Notes: a model not told the origin generated them from the sequence alone. A DNA stretch of 64,000 nucleotides from MRBY01 sp943371005 (GCA_943371005.1 CALRTB020000006.1:1-64000), one strand, 5' to 3'; shown: positions 17,794-27,041, counted from the first letter of the stretch. Translations and numbers: made by a program.

Positions 17794-18465
17794 TTAGGCG
17801 TTTTGGCTCGTGAGCTCTGGATAACCGGCTTTGATCAGAGCTTCATCCCGGATGCGACAGGAATCACATAAGCCGCAGGGATGTTCCCCCCCTTGGTAGC
17901 AAGACCAGGTTGCCGCAATGGGAACGCCTAATTTCACGGCCTTTTGGATGATTTCCACCTTAGTATCGAGCACGAGGGGAGCAACCAGTTGGGGCGCATG
18001 GCCTTCGATGCCAACTTTGGAAGATAGATCCGCTAACTTTTGGTAGGCGGCCAGGTATTCAGGGCGGCAGTCGGGATAACCGGAATAGTCCACGGCATTA
18101 ATCCCCAGATAAATCGCTTCGGCCTGTTTCGCTTCTGCTAGGGAAAGGGCGATCGCCAAAAATACCGTATTGCGACCGGGGACATAGGTCGAGGGAATAT
18201 CTCCCGTCTGGACACCGCTTTGGGGAATCGCTTGGTTAATGTCAGTCAGGGAAGAACCGCCCCACTGGGACAAATTCACATCCATCACAAAATGTTCTGT
18301 GATCCCCAGGTGTTCGGCAATTTTTTGGGCGGCACTCAGTTCCCGACTATGTTTTTGACCATAACGGAAGGACAGAGCAATCACTTCATAGCCATCAGCG
18401 ATCGCCTGGGCAGCACTGGTGGCCGAATCCAAGCCACCGGAGAGTAAAACCACAGCCCGTTTCAT
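17794..18465 (-). CDS. queC: 7-cyano-7-deazaguanine synthase QueC
   Basis: 223 residues. It has the PP-loop ATP motif LLSGGLDSATS at the N-terminus and the zinc-binding cysteine cluster CYQGGEHPCGLCDSCRIR near the C-terminus. It converts 7-carboxy-7-deazaguanine to preQ0 with ATP and ammonia, on the queuosine tRNA-modification path. Its ATG directly abuts the queE stop codon, so the two are co-translated from one mRNA. Confidence 0.97.
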   Translation of the reverse strand: MKRAVVLLSGGLDSATSAAQAIADGYEVIALSFRYGQKHSRELSAAQKIAEHLGITEHFVMDVNLSQWGGSSLTDINQAIPQSGVQTGDIPSTYVPGRNTVFLAIALSLAEAKQAEAIYLGINAVDYSGYPDCRPEYLAAYQKLADLSSKVGIEGHAPQLVAPLVLDTKVEIIQKAVKLGVPIAATWSCYQGGEHPCGLCDSCRIRDEALIKAGYPELTSQNA

Positions 18466-19137
18466 CTAGCGCACCCCCAGGAATTTATGGGTTTGCAGGC
18501 CGAGACGCCATTCAGGGTGAGCCAGGATATAGTCAAAAATAAGGCTCTGGCTGGCGGGATTTTCCCATTGGGGTTGGAGATATTGGGGAATATTTGCGGC
18601 AATTTTTTGGGCTTGGGATTCCGCCCACTGGAAATCCGTGGCTTGATCGATCACGACTTTGAGTTCACTGACATGATCGTAAATTTCTGGCAAAGGCGCT
18701 TTAAAGGGTTTAGGGGAAAGGGTAATCCAATCAAAATTACCACTGAGGGGATGGGCACCGGAGGTTTCGAGGTGGAGCGGTAAACCCGTTTCTTGCAAAC
18801 CAGCCGTCAAAGGGTTGAGATCATGCATCAAAGGTTCACCCCCCGTAATCACAATGATCTTCGGCTGGGCAGTTTGTACTTGATCTTTTAATTGACCAAT
18901 GGAAACTTGGGGATGACGTTTCGGATTCCAGGAAATTTTTGTATCACACCAGGGGCAACCCACATCACAACCAGCGAGGCGAATAAAAAAAGCCGCTGTG
19001 CCAAACCAAAAGCCTTCCCCCTGGATCGAATGAAAGGTTTCGACAACGGGGTAAGTGATAGATGCAATATCTAAAGAATCAGCGGAATCAAGCAAGGGTC
19101 GCGGTACGGTACGAAGGGCCATGGCCTTGGGCAACAA
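18466..19137 (-). CDS. queE: 7-carboxy-7-deazaguanine synthase QueE (radical SAM)
   Basis: 223 residues. The radical SAM cluster motif is CDVGCPWCDTK, the CX3CX2C form needed for the 4Fe-4S cluster. VETFHSIQGEG before it and ITGGEPLMH after it are family hallmarks. It makes 7-carboxy-7-deazaguanine from 6-carboxytetrahydropterin. Two in-frame ATGs (19137 and 19122) are possible starts; the upstream one is kept. Its stop touches the queC start, giving a queE-queC operon. Confidence 0.95.
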   Translation of the reverse strand: MLPKAMALRTVPRPLLDSADSLDIASITYPVVETFHSIQGEGFWFGTAAFFIRLAGCDVGCPWCDTKISWNPKRHPQVSIGQLKDQVQTAQPKIIVITGGEPLMHDLNPLTAGLQETGLPLHLETSGAHPLSGNFDWITLSPKPFKAPLPEIYDHVSELKVVIDQATDFQWAESQAQKIAANIPQYLQPQWENPASQSLIFDYILAHPEWRLGLQTHKFLGVR

Positions 19138-19266
19138 AAAATAACACAGGGTTACTACTGTATTCTAAAAGGCGATCGTCTGTCTCCGGGGCAAAATCCA
19201 GAGATCCCCTAGGAGATACGATAAAGTAAGAATCTGCCTGCCGATTCTGTTTCGTGTGCCGTCACC

Positions 19267-20334
19267 ATGGTTAAACCTGCATCCACCGATACCACCGCTG
19301 TTTTTCGCATCCTTGATGCCAACCTCGACCGAGCCAGGGAGGGACTGCGCATTGTTGAAGAATGGTTCCGATTTGGCTTGAACTATGCCGATCTCGCGGC
19401 CAGTTGCAAAGAAATGCGTCAAACCCTGGCCCAATGGCACCACGACGAACTGCGTGCCGCCCGGGATACGCCCAATGACGTGGGGACGAATCTCAGCCAT
19501 CCCCAGGAAGAAACTCGCACGGATCTTAATCATTTACTCCGGGCCAATCTCTGCCGGGTCGAAGAAGCGCTCCGGGTGCTGGAAGAATACGCCAAACTCT
19601 ACAAAACGGACATGGCGATCGCCTGCAAACAGATGCGCTACCAGGTCTATACCCTCGAAAGTCAACTGTTCGCACCTCAACTGAAGCAGCGGTTAAATAC
19701 AGCCCGCCTTTATCTGGTCACTTCTCCCCATGAAAAACTCCTAGAAGTAACCGAAGCGGCCCTCCAGGGAGGCGTAGAAATCGTGCAATACCGCGACAAA
19801 GAAACCCCCGACGAACAGCGTTTTGCCAATGCGATCGCCTTGAAAAAATTATGCGATCGCTACCATGCCCTATTCCTTGTCAATGACCGTGTGGATCTTG
19901 CCCTAGCTGTAGATGCTGACGGCGTTCACCTGGGCCAAACGGATTTACCCATCGCCACGGCCCGTCAACTCCTCGGCCCCGATAAAATTATTGGTCGCTC
20001 CACCACCAATCCCACGGAATTAGAAAAAGCGTTGAGTGAAGGGGCGGATTATGTGGGTGTTGGCCCTGTGTACGAAACCCCCACCAAACCGGGGAAAGCC
20101 GCAGCGGGTCACAGTTATGTTAGCTATGCCCAAGAAAATTGTCCCGTGCCTTGGTTCGCCATTGGTAGCATTGACACCGAAAATCTTGGCGAGGTTCTCG
20201 CGGCTGGAGCGGAACGGGTTGCGGTGGTGCGGGCACTGATGCAGAGTGAAGACCCGACCCTAACAGCCCAGTTTTTTGCGGCCCAGTTACACCGTCAACA
20301 AACCCTACAAAACCTTGAGGAGGCCACTGTATAG
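19267..20334 (+). CDS. thiE: ThiD2-ThiE fusion: HMP-P kinase domain plus thiamine phosphate synthase
   Basis: 355 residues. Residues 1-135 are the helical domain DANLDRAREGLRIVEEWFRF with its second half RANLCRVEEALRVLEEYAKL. This is the ThiD2 family, described as an alternative, monofunctional HMP-phosphate kinase often fused to ThiE. Residues 145-345 form a canonical ThiE barrel: VEIVQYRDKET, LFLVNDRVDLALAVDADGVHLGQ, DYVGVGPVYETPTKPG and the C-terminal AIGSI. It couples HMP-PP and thiazole phosphate to thiamine phosphate. thiS follows with no gap. No TPP riboswitch was seen in the short leader. Confidence 0.95.
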   Translation: MVKPASTDTTAVFRILDANLDRAREGLRIVEEWFRFGLNYADLAASCKEMRQTLAQWHHDELRAARDTPNDVGTNLSHPQEETRTDLNHLLRANLCRVEEALRVLEEYAKLYKTDMAIACKQMRYQVYTLESQLFAPQLKQRLNTARLYLVTSPHEKLLEVTEAALQGGVEIVQYRDKETPDEQRFANAIALKKLCDRYHALFLVNDRVDLALAVDADGVHLGQTDLPIATARQLLGPDKIIGRSTTNPTELEKALSEGADYVGVGPVYETPTKPGKAAAGHSYVSYAQENCPVPWFAIGSIDTENLGEVLAAGAERVAVVRALMQSEDPTLTAQFFAAQLHRQQTLQNLEEATV

Positions 20335-20538
20335 ATGATTGACGTTTGGGTGAATGGTGAACTAAAAACCATTGCAAGTGAACTGTCTTTACCCCGCTGC
20401 CTTGAACAATTGGGCATGAACCCGCGCCTCGTGGCAGTGGAATATAACGGTGAAATTTTGCACCGTCAGCGGTGGGATCATACTTTGATCCAGGAAGGCG
20501 ATCGCCTAGAAATTGTCACCATTGTCGGTGGTGGCTGA
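20335..20538 (+). CDS. thiS: Thiamine sulfur carrier protein ThiS
   Basis: 67 residues, beta-grasp fold, ending IVTIVGGG with the terminal glycines needed for adenylation and thiocarboxylation. It carries the sulfur for the thiamine thiazole ring. The ATG starts immediately after the thiE stop, so translation is coupled. This is the second sulfur carrier in the window, clearly different from the CysO-like one. Confidence 0.93.
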   Translation: MIDVWVNGELKTIASELSLPRCLEQLGMNPRLVAVEYNGEILHRQRWDHTLIQEGDRLEIVTIVGGG

Positions 20539-20591
20539 GGCTGAAACCGTTACACTACAAAGCAACACACCTAAAATTCCTTGAGCGAAAA

Positions 20592-20792
20592 ATGAGTCAG
20601 ACCGTAAACTGTGCTGTTGAGTGCGTCAATGGCTGCATCCTGGGGGAAGACTGCCCCAATAAAGAATATGCCAACCAAGCCAGTGAATTTGTGCAAACAG
20701 TCTCCATCGATAAAATGCACGAAATCGCCGAAGCGGCCCGCCTGAAAAAAATGATGGAACCGCCCAAATGGGTAATTCCCGACGAAATTTAA
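20592..20792 (+). CDS. Conserved small Cys-rich protein, 66 aa
   Basis: 66 residues from ATG at 20592. Four cysteines lie in the first 21 residues (Cys7, 11, 15, 21), followed by a charged helix and a C-terminal PPKWVIPDEI. I recall similar short proteins in other cyanobacteria but no function. The cysteine spacing could bind a metal or a cluster; this is inference. It sits 53 bases after thiS on the same strand and may be in the same transcript. Confidence 0.7.
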   Translation: MSQTVNCAVECVNGCILGEDCPNKEYANQASEFVQTVSIDKMHEIAEAARLKKMMEPPKWVIPDEI

Positions 20793-20823
20793 ATTGCTTT
20801 CACCTTGGTTTTTTGGCTCAACC

Positions 20824-21762
20824 ATGACCCAAACTATCGACCATGATTTGTTGTTTAAAGAGTTGCTGACGACCTTTTTCTGGGATTTTCTCGCCCTTTT
20901 TGCCCCGGAAATCCTCGAAACAGCCGAACAGGACTCCTTAACTTTTTTGACCCAAGAAGTTTTCAACGACCTGCCTGGCCAAACGCGTCGCAATGTGGAT
21001 ATTGTGGCCAAGCTCCGCTTCCGAGGCCAAGAAACTTGTTTTTTAGTACACATCGAAAATCAAGCGACTTCCCAAGCAGAGTTTGCGGAACGTATGTTTC
21101 TCTATTTCGCGCGGTTGTACGAAAAGTATCGCTTACCCATTTATCCCATTGCCTTATTTTCTTACCGTTCTCCCCAGAGGCCGGAACCGGAAACTTTTTC
21201 GGTGGCGTTTCCTGCGAAGCAAATTCTTAGTTTCTCCTTCCAAAGCATTCAATTGAACCGCTTGCCATGGCGTGATTTTCTCCGTCAACCGAACCCCGTT
21301 GCAGCTGCTCTCATGGCAAAGATGAACTTCAGACCAGAGGAACGCCCAAAGGTCAAGTTAGAATGTTTACGGATGATTGTGACGCTTCGTTTAGATTCGG
21401 CCAGAATTCATTTGTTGTCAGGTTTTGTGGATACCTATCTGAGGTTAAATATGGCAGAACAGCAGGTCTTTGAGCAGGAACTACACCGAATTCAGCCCCA
21501 GGAGGAAGCCCAGGTGATGCAAATTGTCACCTCTTGGATGGAAGAAGGTCTACAGCAAGGACGCCAAGAAGAAGCCTGCAAAATAATCCTACGCTTCATC
21601 CAGCAACGTTTTCCTGACCAGGTTTCAGGATTTAAACCACAAATTCAAGCCCTTAATCTAGCTCAACTGGATGCCCTGAGCGATCGCCTATTTGGATTTG
21701 AGTCAGTTGCAGAGTTAGAAACTTGGCTGCGGGAAAATCCAACCGAGGCTAATCCGACCTAA
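20824..21762 (+). CDS. Rpn/PD-(D/E)XK nuclease-like protein with C-terminal DUF4351-type region
   Basis: 312 residues. The N-terminal half matches the Rpn/transposase_31-type PD-(D/E)XK fold: HDLLFKELLTTFF, NVDIVAKLRF and the catalytic-looking FLVHIENQ (D ... ExQ). The C-terminal 60 residues (EEACKIILRFIQQRFPDQV, then LDALSDRLFGF) fit the DUF4351 helical region. Such genes are multicopy and scattered in cyanobacteria. The cellular role is unclear; related Rpn proteins promote RecA-independent recombination. The stop codon overlaps the convergent CPBP gene by four bases. Confidence 0.8.
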   Translation: MTQTIDHDLLFKELLTTFFWDFLALFAPEILETAEQDSLTFLTQEVFNDLPGQTRRNVDIVAKLRFRGQETCFLVHIENQATSQAEFAERMFLYFARLYEKYRLPIYPIALFSYRSPQRPEPETFSVAFPAKQILSFSFQSIQLNRLPWRDFLRQPNPVAAALMAKMNFRPEERPKVKLECLRMIVTLRLDSARIHLLSGFVDTYLRLNMAEQQVFEQELHRIQPQEEAQVMQIVTSWMEEGLQQGRQEEACKIILRFIQQRFPDQVSGFKPQIQALNLAQLDALSDRLFGFESVAELETWLRENPTEANPT

Positions 21763-23267
21763 CTACCGAGAATAAACAGACTCAATAGGGTACCGCTGTT
21801 CCACAAACTATGGAGGAGCATCGGTGCCAACAGGTTGCGGGATTTAACATAGACAAACCCTAAAATGATCCCCAGAGTCATCAAAGGTAAGACTTCCGAC
21901 AAACTCATGTGGGCGATCGCAAACAGAAAAGCACTGAGAATAATGCTGCCCCACACCGGGATATAGCGGGTTAAGGAAGGCAACAGAAAACCCCGGAACA
22001 TAATTTCCTCAAAGAGGGGAGCCATCACCGAAGCTGTTAAAAAGAAAATGGTTAAGGCCACCTGATCTTGGGCTTTGAGGGCGAGAAATAGGATTGGGTT
22101 GCTGCCCCCCTGACCCTGCCAAATTTGTTGATTAAGTAGAGAAACGAGTAACACCAGCGGCAATGCCACCATATAGCCCCCAAATCCCCATACTGTCCAG
22201 TTATCTAGCCATTTCACCTGAAACCAATCCTGGGGGAGGGGTCGAAATTCCCACACAGAGGCTGCCAGCACCATTAAGCCGGCGATCGCCATCAGTGAAT
22301 AGGTAATGAGGGTATAAACGGCCTTTTCACGCACTGTCCAAGCGGTGGCATCGATGCTAAAAGCCTGGAGCGCAATCGGTAAAACAAGGGGCAAAATAAT
22401 TTGACCCACCAGAAAAAAGCCGACGATAAAAACCTGCCAGATAATTTCTCCATTCCAGGGAGTATTCCAAGTGGCCTGGGCGTCAATGTGCAAAAGGGCC
22501 GCATCCTGCTTCCGAAAAGCTTGAATGCCCAAAAAGATGAGAAAACCCAAGCCAAAAAGACCCACGCTAAAGGGTAAGACGGTAATCACCGTTAATTTTA
22601 AAAACGCCCGTTGCGCATTCTGTTGAATTTGTTGCTGGAGTTGCTGCTGTGCCGGACGATTGTCTTGAATTTGGTATAGCTTTTGGAGATTTTGTTGCTG
22701 GAACCAGGTTTCAAGCTCGGTTTGGGTTAAAGCGTTTGGGTCGGTGGGAGCTTGGGAGTTGAGCCAGAGGGGCGCTAAAGTTTGGGCCAGACCATCAGAG
22801 CCTTCCTCAGAAATGGCTTCCCACCGCTGTTTTGCTTGATCGAGCTTGCCGCGACTGGCATACAAGATTCCTAGTCTGAGCTGGAGTTCATCGATAAAAG
22901 TAGCAGTTTCGGCGATCGCCTTTTTGGTCGCCTGGGATTTAGCCGCGGTTGTTTCTGTGGGGTCTGTGAGGAGTTTTTGGTGAGCTTCACTGCTACTGAG
23001 CACCTTTTCGTACTGGGTAATCGCACTGCTGTAGGGATCTTGGCCCGTTAGTTGGGTAACGAGGGTGGTGATCGCCTCCGGGGAAGTATTGGCCGTGGAA
23101 TTGGGATCATACTCTGCGGCCTGAAGCACCAAGTTGGTTTGATATAGTTCGAGGCGGCCCTGGATCTGCGGTTCCTGGAAGCTTGCCCACAACGAAGACA
23201 GGAGCGGCACCAGGGTAATAATCGTCAACAGAATTAAAATTACGCGCTTCACGTTAGCTACCCGCAC
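21759..23267 (-). CDS. CPBP-family intramembrane protease with large N-terminal domain
   Basis: 502 residues. After one N-terminal membrane span, residues 30-225 form a soluble, mostly helical region, probably on the outer face. From about 225 there are eight or so membrane spans with the CPBP motifs EEIMFRGFLLP, FAIAHMSL and HSLWN, which hold the putative catalytic Glu and His residues of the Rce1/Abi type. The large soluble region is typical of a cyanobacterial/plant branch. Substrate is unknown. It lies upstream of, and converges with, the Rpn-like gene. Confidence 0.88.
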   Translation of the reverse strand: MRVANVKRVILILLTIITLVPLLSSLWASFQEPQIQGRLELYQTNLVLQAAEYDPNSTANTSPEAITTLVTQLTGQDPYSSAITQYEKVLSSSEAHQKLLTDPTETTAAKSQATKKAIAETATFIDELQLRLGILYASRGKLDQAKQRWEAISEEGSDGLAQTLAPLWLNSQAPTDPNALTQTELETWFQQQNLQKLYQIQDNRPAQQQLQQQIQQNAQRAFLKLTVITVLPFSVGLFGLGFLIFLGIQAFRKQDAALLHIDAQATWNTPWNGEIIWQVFIVGFFLVGQIILPLVLPIALQAFSIDATAWTVREKAVYTLITYSLMAIAGLMVLAASVWEFRPLPQDWFQVKWLDNWTVWGFGGYMVALPLVLLVSLLNQQIWQGQGGSNPILFLALKAQDQVALTIFFLTASVMAPLFEEIMFRGFLLPSLTRYIPVWGSIILSAFLFAIAHMSLSEVLPLMTLGIILGFVYVKSRNLLAPMLLHSLWNSGTLLSLFILGS

Positions 23268-23362
23268 AAAAACAGTGGATCTAGCCTAGCCTGTTGCTTC
23301 TCACGGAATCAATATTTAACGCTGGATAATTTCCCTGGCTGGCCATGGCGAATGAAATTTGA

Positions 23363-24922
23363 TTAAATTTGCTGCCAAATTTTGATCGTGCCATCGGAAC
23401 TGCCCGCCGCGAGGGTACGCCCGTCAGCAGTGAGGGCCAGGGACAGCAAACGCACATGATCTTCTTGGTCGGGAGTGTTGAAATTCAACGTCGTCAAAGG
23501 CTCAGGGATCCCCAACTGCCAAATCTTGATCGTGCCATCGACGCTACTGCTCAGGAGAAAATGACCTTGGCGGCTAAAGAGGAGTTGGGTAACAGGCTTT
23601 TCGTGGGCTTCTAGGGTGAAACAAGGCACAGTTTCCGGTAAAACCTCTAAATGATTGAGATCCACTTGCCACAGATGGATCAGGCCATGTTCCCCGGCAG
23701 AAGCAAACAGTTTACCGTCGGTGCGAATGGCGATCGCCGCAATGGCTGCAGGAGGATCATTTTTCAAGCTGCCAAGTAACCGATGATCCGTCGTGCGCCA
23801 GAACTTGAGGACTCCCTCTGTGCCGCCGCTGATGAAGAGGTTTCCTTGGGGGGCAAGGGCGATCGCCTGGATCTGATCATTGAGATCGAGGGTTTGTTGG
23901 AAGACACTGCCGTCTCTAAGCTGCCACTGGCGCAGGGTCTGATCGTGACTCCCGGTAATGAGGGTTTGTTGGCCTGTCAAAGCCATGGCATACACGGCCC
24001 CTTGATGTCCCTCCAGGGAGTTTTGGAGCGCGAGTTGGGGCACTGCTTGGCTTTGATCGAGGTGCCAAAGCTTGACCTCCGGCGAAAAACTACTGCTGGC
24101 GATCGCCAGCGTTGCTGCTGAGCCTATCTCCGGACTAGCTCCGGTTACAGGAGGGATAAATTGTAGATTTAAAAGACCCTGTTCGTGGGCTGTCACCTGG
24201 GAAATTTGCTTTTGATCGTCAACGCGCCAGAGTTTCAGTTGATGATCCCAACTGCCGCTTGCGAGAAACTTTTGATCGGCACTAAAGGCCAAAGCACTAA
24301 CACAATCTCGGTGAGCCGTCAGGGTTTTGGTCAATTGCCAGGGCTGCTTGGGTTGTGCTGGTTCTGGAGAGGGCGTTAAAGGCGTTTCCGTGGCCCAGGG
24401 ATCGGCGATCGCCTCTGGTGCCAGATCATCGGCAACCATCTGGGCTGTTGTGGAAGGAGATTTTTCTGCTGAGGTAGGTTGCTGCCGTAAAAATTCTTGT
24501 TCTAAATTCGTGAGCCGTTCATCTAGGACTGCTTCATTGAGATATAGTACCACATTGGTCAAAGCTTTTTCTAAGCTGCGCAGATAGGTTTGCATTTCCC
24601 CATCTGTCTCGATTTGGGCCAGACTGGCATTAATTTGGCTCGCTTGGCGGATCTGTTCGGTGAGGGGTTGAAGTTGCCCTTGAAACTGACCTTGTAAACG
24701 CTGCTCAAGGCTCCGCACCATGCCTAGGATTTGTCGCCGTTGTTGGCGTTGATGGGCGATGCGGTTAAAAAAATTTAGCCCTAGGGTGACCCAGAGCAGG
24801 AATGTGACCAATGAAATTGTCAAATTACCGTCGCCTTGAATCACATTCCAGAGCCAGGCCAAGAAAACCAGCAGCAGCAAACCCAATTCTGCAATTTCCA
24901 ACCATTGCTGCTTTTTTCCCAT
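23363..24922 (-). CDS. Membrane-anchored WD40-repeat protein
   Basis: 519 residues. Two hydrophobic segments (about 10-28 and 34-53) are followed by a coiled-coil region (about 60-145) and a low-complexity linker. From about residue 198 there are roughly seven WD40 blades, for example KTLTAHRDCVSALAFSADQK, SGSWDHQLKLWRV and SSSVDGTIKIWQL. It would be a cytosolic beta-propeller scaffold tethered to the membrane. There is no enzymatic domain. Partners may be its neighbours, but nothing in the sequence shows this. Confidence 0.85.
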   Translation of the reverse strand: MGKKQQWLEIAELGLLLLVFLAWLWNVIQGDGNLTISLVTFLLWVTLGLNFFNRIAHQRQQRRQILGMVRSLEQRLQGQFQGQLQPLTEQIRQASQINASLAQIETDGEMQTYLRSLEKALTNVVLYLNEAVLDERLTNLEQEFLRQQPTSAEKSPSTTAQMVADDLAPEAIADPWATETPLTPSPEPAQPKQPWQLTKTLTAHRDCVSALAFSADQKFLASGSWDHQLKLWRVDDQKQISQVTAHEQGLLNLQFIPPVTGASPEIGSAATLAIASSSFSPEVKLWHLDQSQAVPQLALQNSLEGHQGAVYAMALTGQQTLITGSHDQTLRQWQLRDGSVFQQTLDLNDQIQAIALAPQGNLFISGGTEGVLKFWRTTDHRLLGSLKNDPPAAIAAIAIRTDGKLFASAGEHGLIHLWQVDLNHLEVLPETVPCFTLEAHEKPVTQLLFSRQGHFLLSSSVDGTIKIWQLGIPEPLTTLNFNTPDQEDHVRLLSLALTADGRTLAAGSSDGTIKIWQQI

Positions 24923-24958
24923 CAGAATCTGACCCTCCTCACGGATGCGTTCGCCTTA

Positions 24959-26329
24959 TCATAACCTCAACATCACGCGGGCGATATTAAAGTAAATCAA
25001 AACCCCGATCACGTCCACCGCCGTCGTAATAAAGGGTGCCGACATCAGGGCTGGGTCTAACCCTAAGTACCGGAACAAAAATGGTAGTGAGGAGCCAGCC
25101 ACCGACGCCAGTACAGCGATCGCCACCAAACTGATGCCCACCGAAATCGCCACTGCCAGATTTCCCTGGAGAAAGTAGGCCCAGACAATCACCACAATTC
25201 CCAGGATCGCCCCTAACAACGCCCCGGCGATCGCCTCCCGTCCGACCACTTTCGCTGGCCCTAGATCGTTCAAATCGTCCGTATTCAGACCCCGAATCAC
25301 CACCGTTGAAGATTGAGCCCCCACATTCCCCCCAGTCCCCGTCAGGAGCGGAATAAACGCCGCCAAAATCACCACCTGCTCCAAGAGTGACTGCTGGGAG
25401 CTAATAATCCAGCCCGTAAAAGTATTGGTGATCAGCAGCACAAATAACCACACAACCCGCTGCCTGGCCACCGTCCACAGATTCATCTGGAAATAATTAT
25501 CCCCATCCGTTTGCAGACCCCCCAACGCATAGATATCTTCCGTGGCTTCCCGTTCAATAATGTCGATCACATCGTCCACCGTGACGACCCCCACTAGGCG
25601 ATCCTCGCGATCCACCACGGGCAATGCAAGCAAGTCATACCGTTGAATCGTCCGTGCCACTTCCTCTTGATCCGTATCTGTATGAATCGAGACTACATCC
25701 CGGGTCATAATCTCTGACAACGGTAAATCCGGCTCAGAGACAACCAAATCCCGTAGGGAGACAATGCCTACCAGTTGCCGGGAAGCATTGGTGACGTAAA
25801 GGTAATAGATGATTTCTGATTTACTGGCCTGCTGTCGAATCCGCTCAATGGTTTCTGAAACTGTGAAAGTTTCTTTGAGAGAAATATACTCCGGGGTCAT
25901 CACCCGGCCAGCGGTGTCTTCCTCGTAACCGAGCAAAAGATTTGTCGCCTGTCTTTCTTCGGGGCTGAGCTGTTCTAGGAGCTGCCGGACGACCTTCGCA
26001 GGCAATTCATCGAAAAGACGCACCCGGTCATCGGGGGACATCTGATCCACGACTTCCCGCACTTCTTGGCGCTTAAATTTTTGAATGAGGGCCTGCTGCA
26101 CCGACGAATCTAAATATTCATAGACTTCAATGGCCTCTGCTTTTGAGAGCAGGCGAAAAGCAATAACCTGCATCGACTCTGGTAAATCTTCGATCGCCTC
26201 GGCAATGTCAACCGGTTGCACTGGCACAAGTAACGATTTAGCCCCTTGCAAATTATTCGATTCCAGCAAAAGCAATAATTGGCTTCGGACCAACTGGCGT
26301 AGCTCAGTATGTTTAGCGGATGTAGTCAT
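24959..26329 (-). CDS. mgtE: Magnesium transporter MgtE
   Basis: 456 residues from the ATG at 26329. The N-terminal superhelical domain (DIAEAIEDLP, LFDELPAKVVRQLLEQL) is followed by a CBS pair (RLVGVVTVDDVIDIIERE) and five C-terminal spans with the pore signature TGTGGNVGAQSSTVVIRGL. It is a dimeric, Mg2+-gated channel of the plasma membrane. An in-frame ATG 20 codons upstream is also open, but that extension is not typical of the family. Confidence 0.93.
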   Translation of the reverse strand: MTTSAKHTELRQLVRSQLLLLLESNNLQGAKSLLVPVQPVDIAEAIEDLPESMQVIAFRLLSKAEAIEVYEYLDSSVQQALIQKFKRQEVREVVDQMSPDDRVRLFDELPAKVVRQLLEQLSPEERQATNLLLGYEEDTAGRVMTPEYISLKETFTVSETIERIRQQASKSEIIYYLYVTNASRQLVGIVSLRDLVVSEPDLPLSEIMTRDVVSIHTDTDQEEVARTIQRYDLLALPVVDREDRLVGVVTVDDVIDIIEREATEDIYALGGLQTDGDNYFQMNLWTVARQRVVWLFVLLITNTFTGWIISSQQSLLEQVVILAAFIPLLTGTGGNVGAQSSTVVIRGLNTDDLNDLGPAKVVGREAIAGALLGAILGIVVIVWAYFLQGNLAVAISVGISLVAIAVLASVAGSSLPFLFRYLGLDPALMSAPFITTAVDVIGVLIYFNIARVMLRL

Positions 26330-26704
26330 CTTGATGGATCGTTTTGCCTCGGAATGTGCGGCCAAAAACAGCCTGGGTACCCAGAACAAAGCTTAAAGGA
26401 AGGGTGACTCTGCGATTATCTAAGTAAAAGTGCTCAGGCTATCAAAAAAAGGGGAAAGTGCTTCATAAAACTTTATTTATTCTACAAAACAACTGCCCCT
26501 CAAAACTTGTGTTTATTTTTTTGACTGTGCTAGCCTAGTATTGTTGGGAATCAAAAGAATTCGAAAGTACTCGGTTACGGTTTTGTCTCGTTTGGTATTG
26601 TGTTTGGTTACGACAGTATTGACAGAAAATCTCCCCGCCCGATACGACTACGAACTCTCCTTCCCCGATGCACAGATTAAGTCATCTTTAAGGAGACAAT
26701 TTTT
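26330..26704. promoter_or_regulatory. Divergent promoter region of mgtE and the RNA-binding protein gene
   Basis: A 375-bp spacer without a supportable gene. It is AT-rich around 26455-26530. AAGGAG near 26690 serves the rbp gene. The distance suggests a long 5' leader for rbp, as is common in cold-responsive cyanobacterial RNA-binding protein genes. A short in-frame extension upstream of rbp is open but has no support. Confidence 0.35.
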
Positions 26705-26959
26705 ATGTCAATTTATGTTGGAAACCTGGACTACGCCGTAGAAGAAGACGATCTTCGTGAAGTCTTTAATGACTACGGTAAAGTAAAGCGTGTTTATCTT
26801 CCGGTAGATCGTGAAACCCAAAGAAAGCGTGGCTTTGGCTTTGTGGAAATGTCTAACGATGAAGAAGAAGATAAGGCGATTGAAGCCCTCGATGGCGCTA
26901 GCTGGATGGGCCGCGATATGAAGGTCAATAAAGCAAGACCCCGTACTAACAGTCGCTAA
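26705..26959 (+). CDS. RRM-type RNA-binding protein
   Basis: 84 residues, a single RRM. RNP2 is IYVGNL at residues 3-8 and RNP1 is KRGFGFVEM around residue 40. The C-terminus is very short and basic rather than glycine-rich. Cyanobacterial Rbp proteins bind single-stranded RNA and are often induced by cold or help localise thylakoid-protein mRNAs. It starts 7 bases after an AAGGAG element. Two hairpins follow the gene. Confidence 0.92.
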   Translation: MSIYVGNLDYAVEEDDLREVFNDYGKVKRVYLPVDRETQRKRGFGFVEMSNDEEEDKAIEALDGASWMGRDMKVNKARPRTNSR

Positions 26960-26976
26960 ATATCATCGATACGTTG

Positions 26977-27010
26977 GCATGGGAGCTAGCTTCTAAGAGA
27001 CGACCCATGC
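26977..27010 (+). other. Hairpin in the rbp 3' region
   Basis: Seven-base arms GCATGGG (26977-26983) and CCCATGC (27004-27010) with a 20-base loop, just after the rbp stop. It could stabilise the transcript ahead of the terminator that follows. Confidence 0.4.
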
Positions 27011-27041
27011 TTCCAAACAACATGAATTAATTTCGCTGAGG

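Noticed and set aside
19138..19266. TPP riboswitch before thiE
   Set aside because: The short leader lacks the conserved TPP aptamer core; no matching helices were found.
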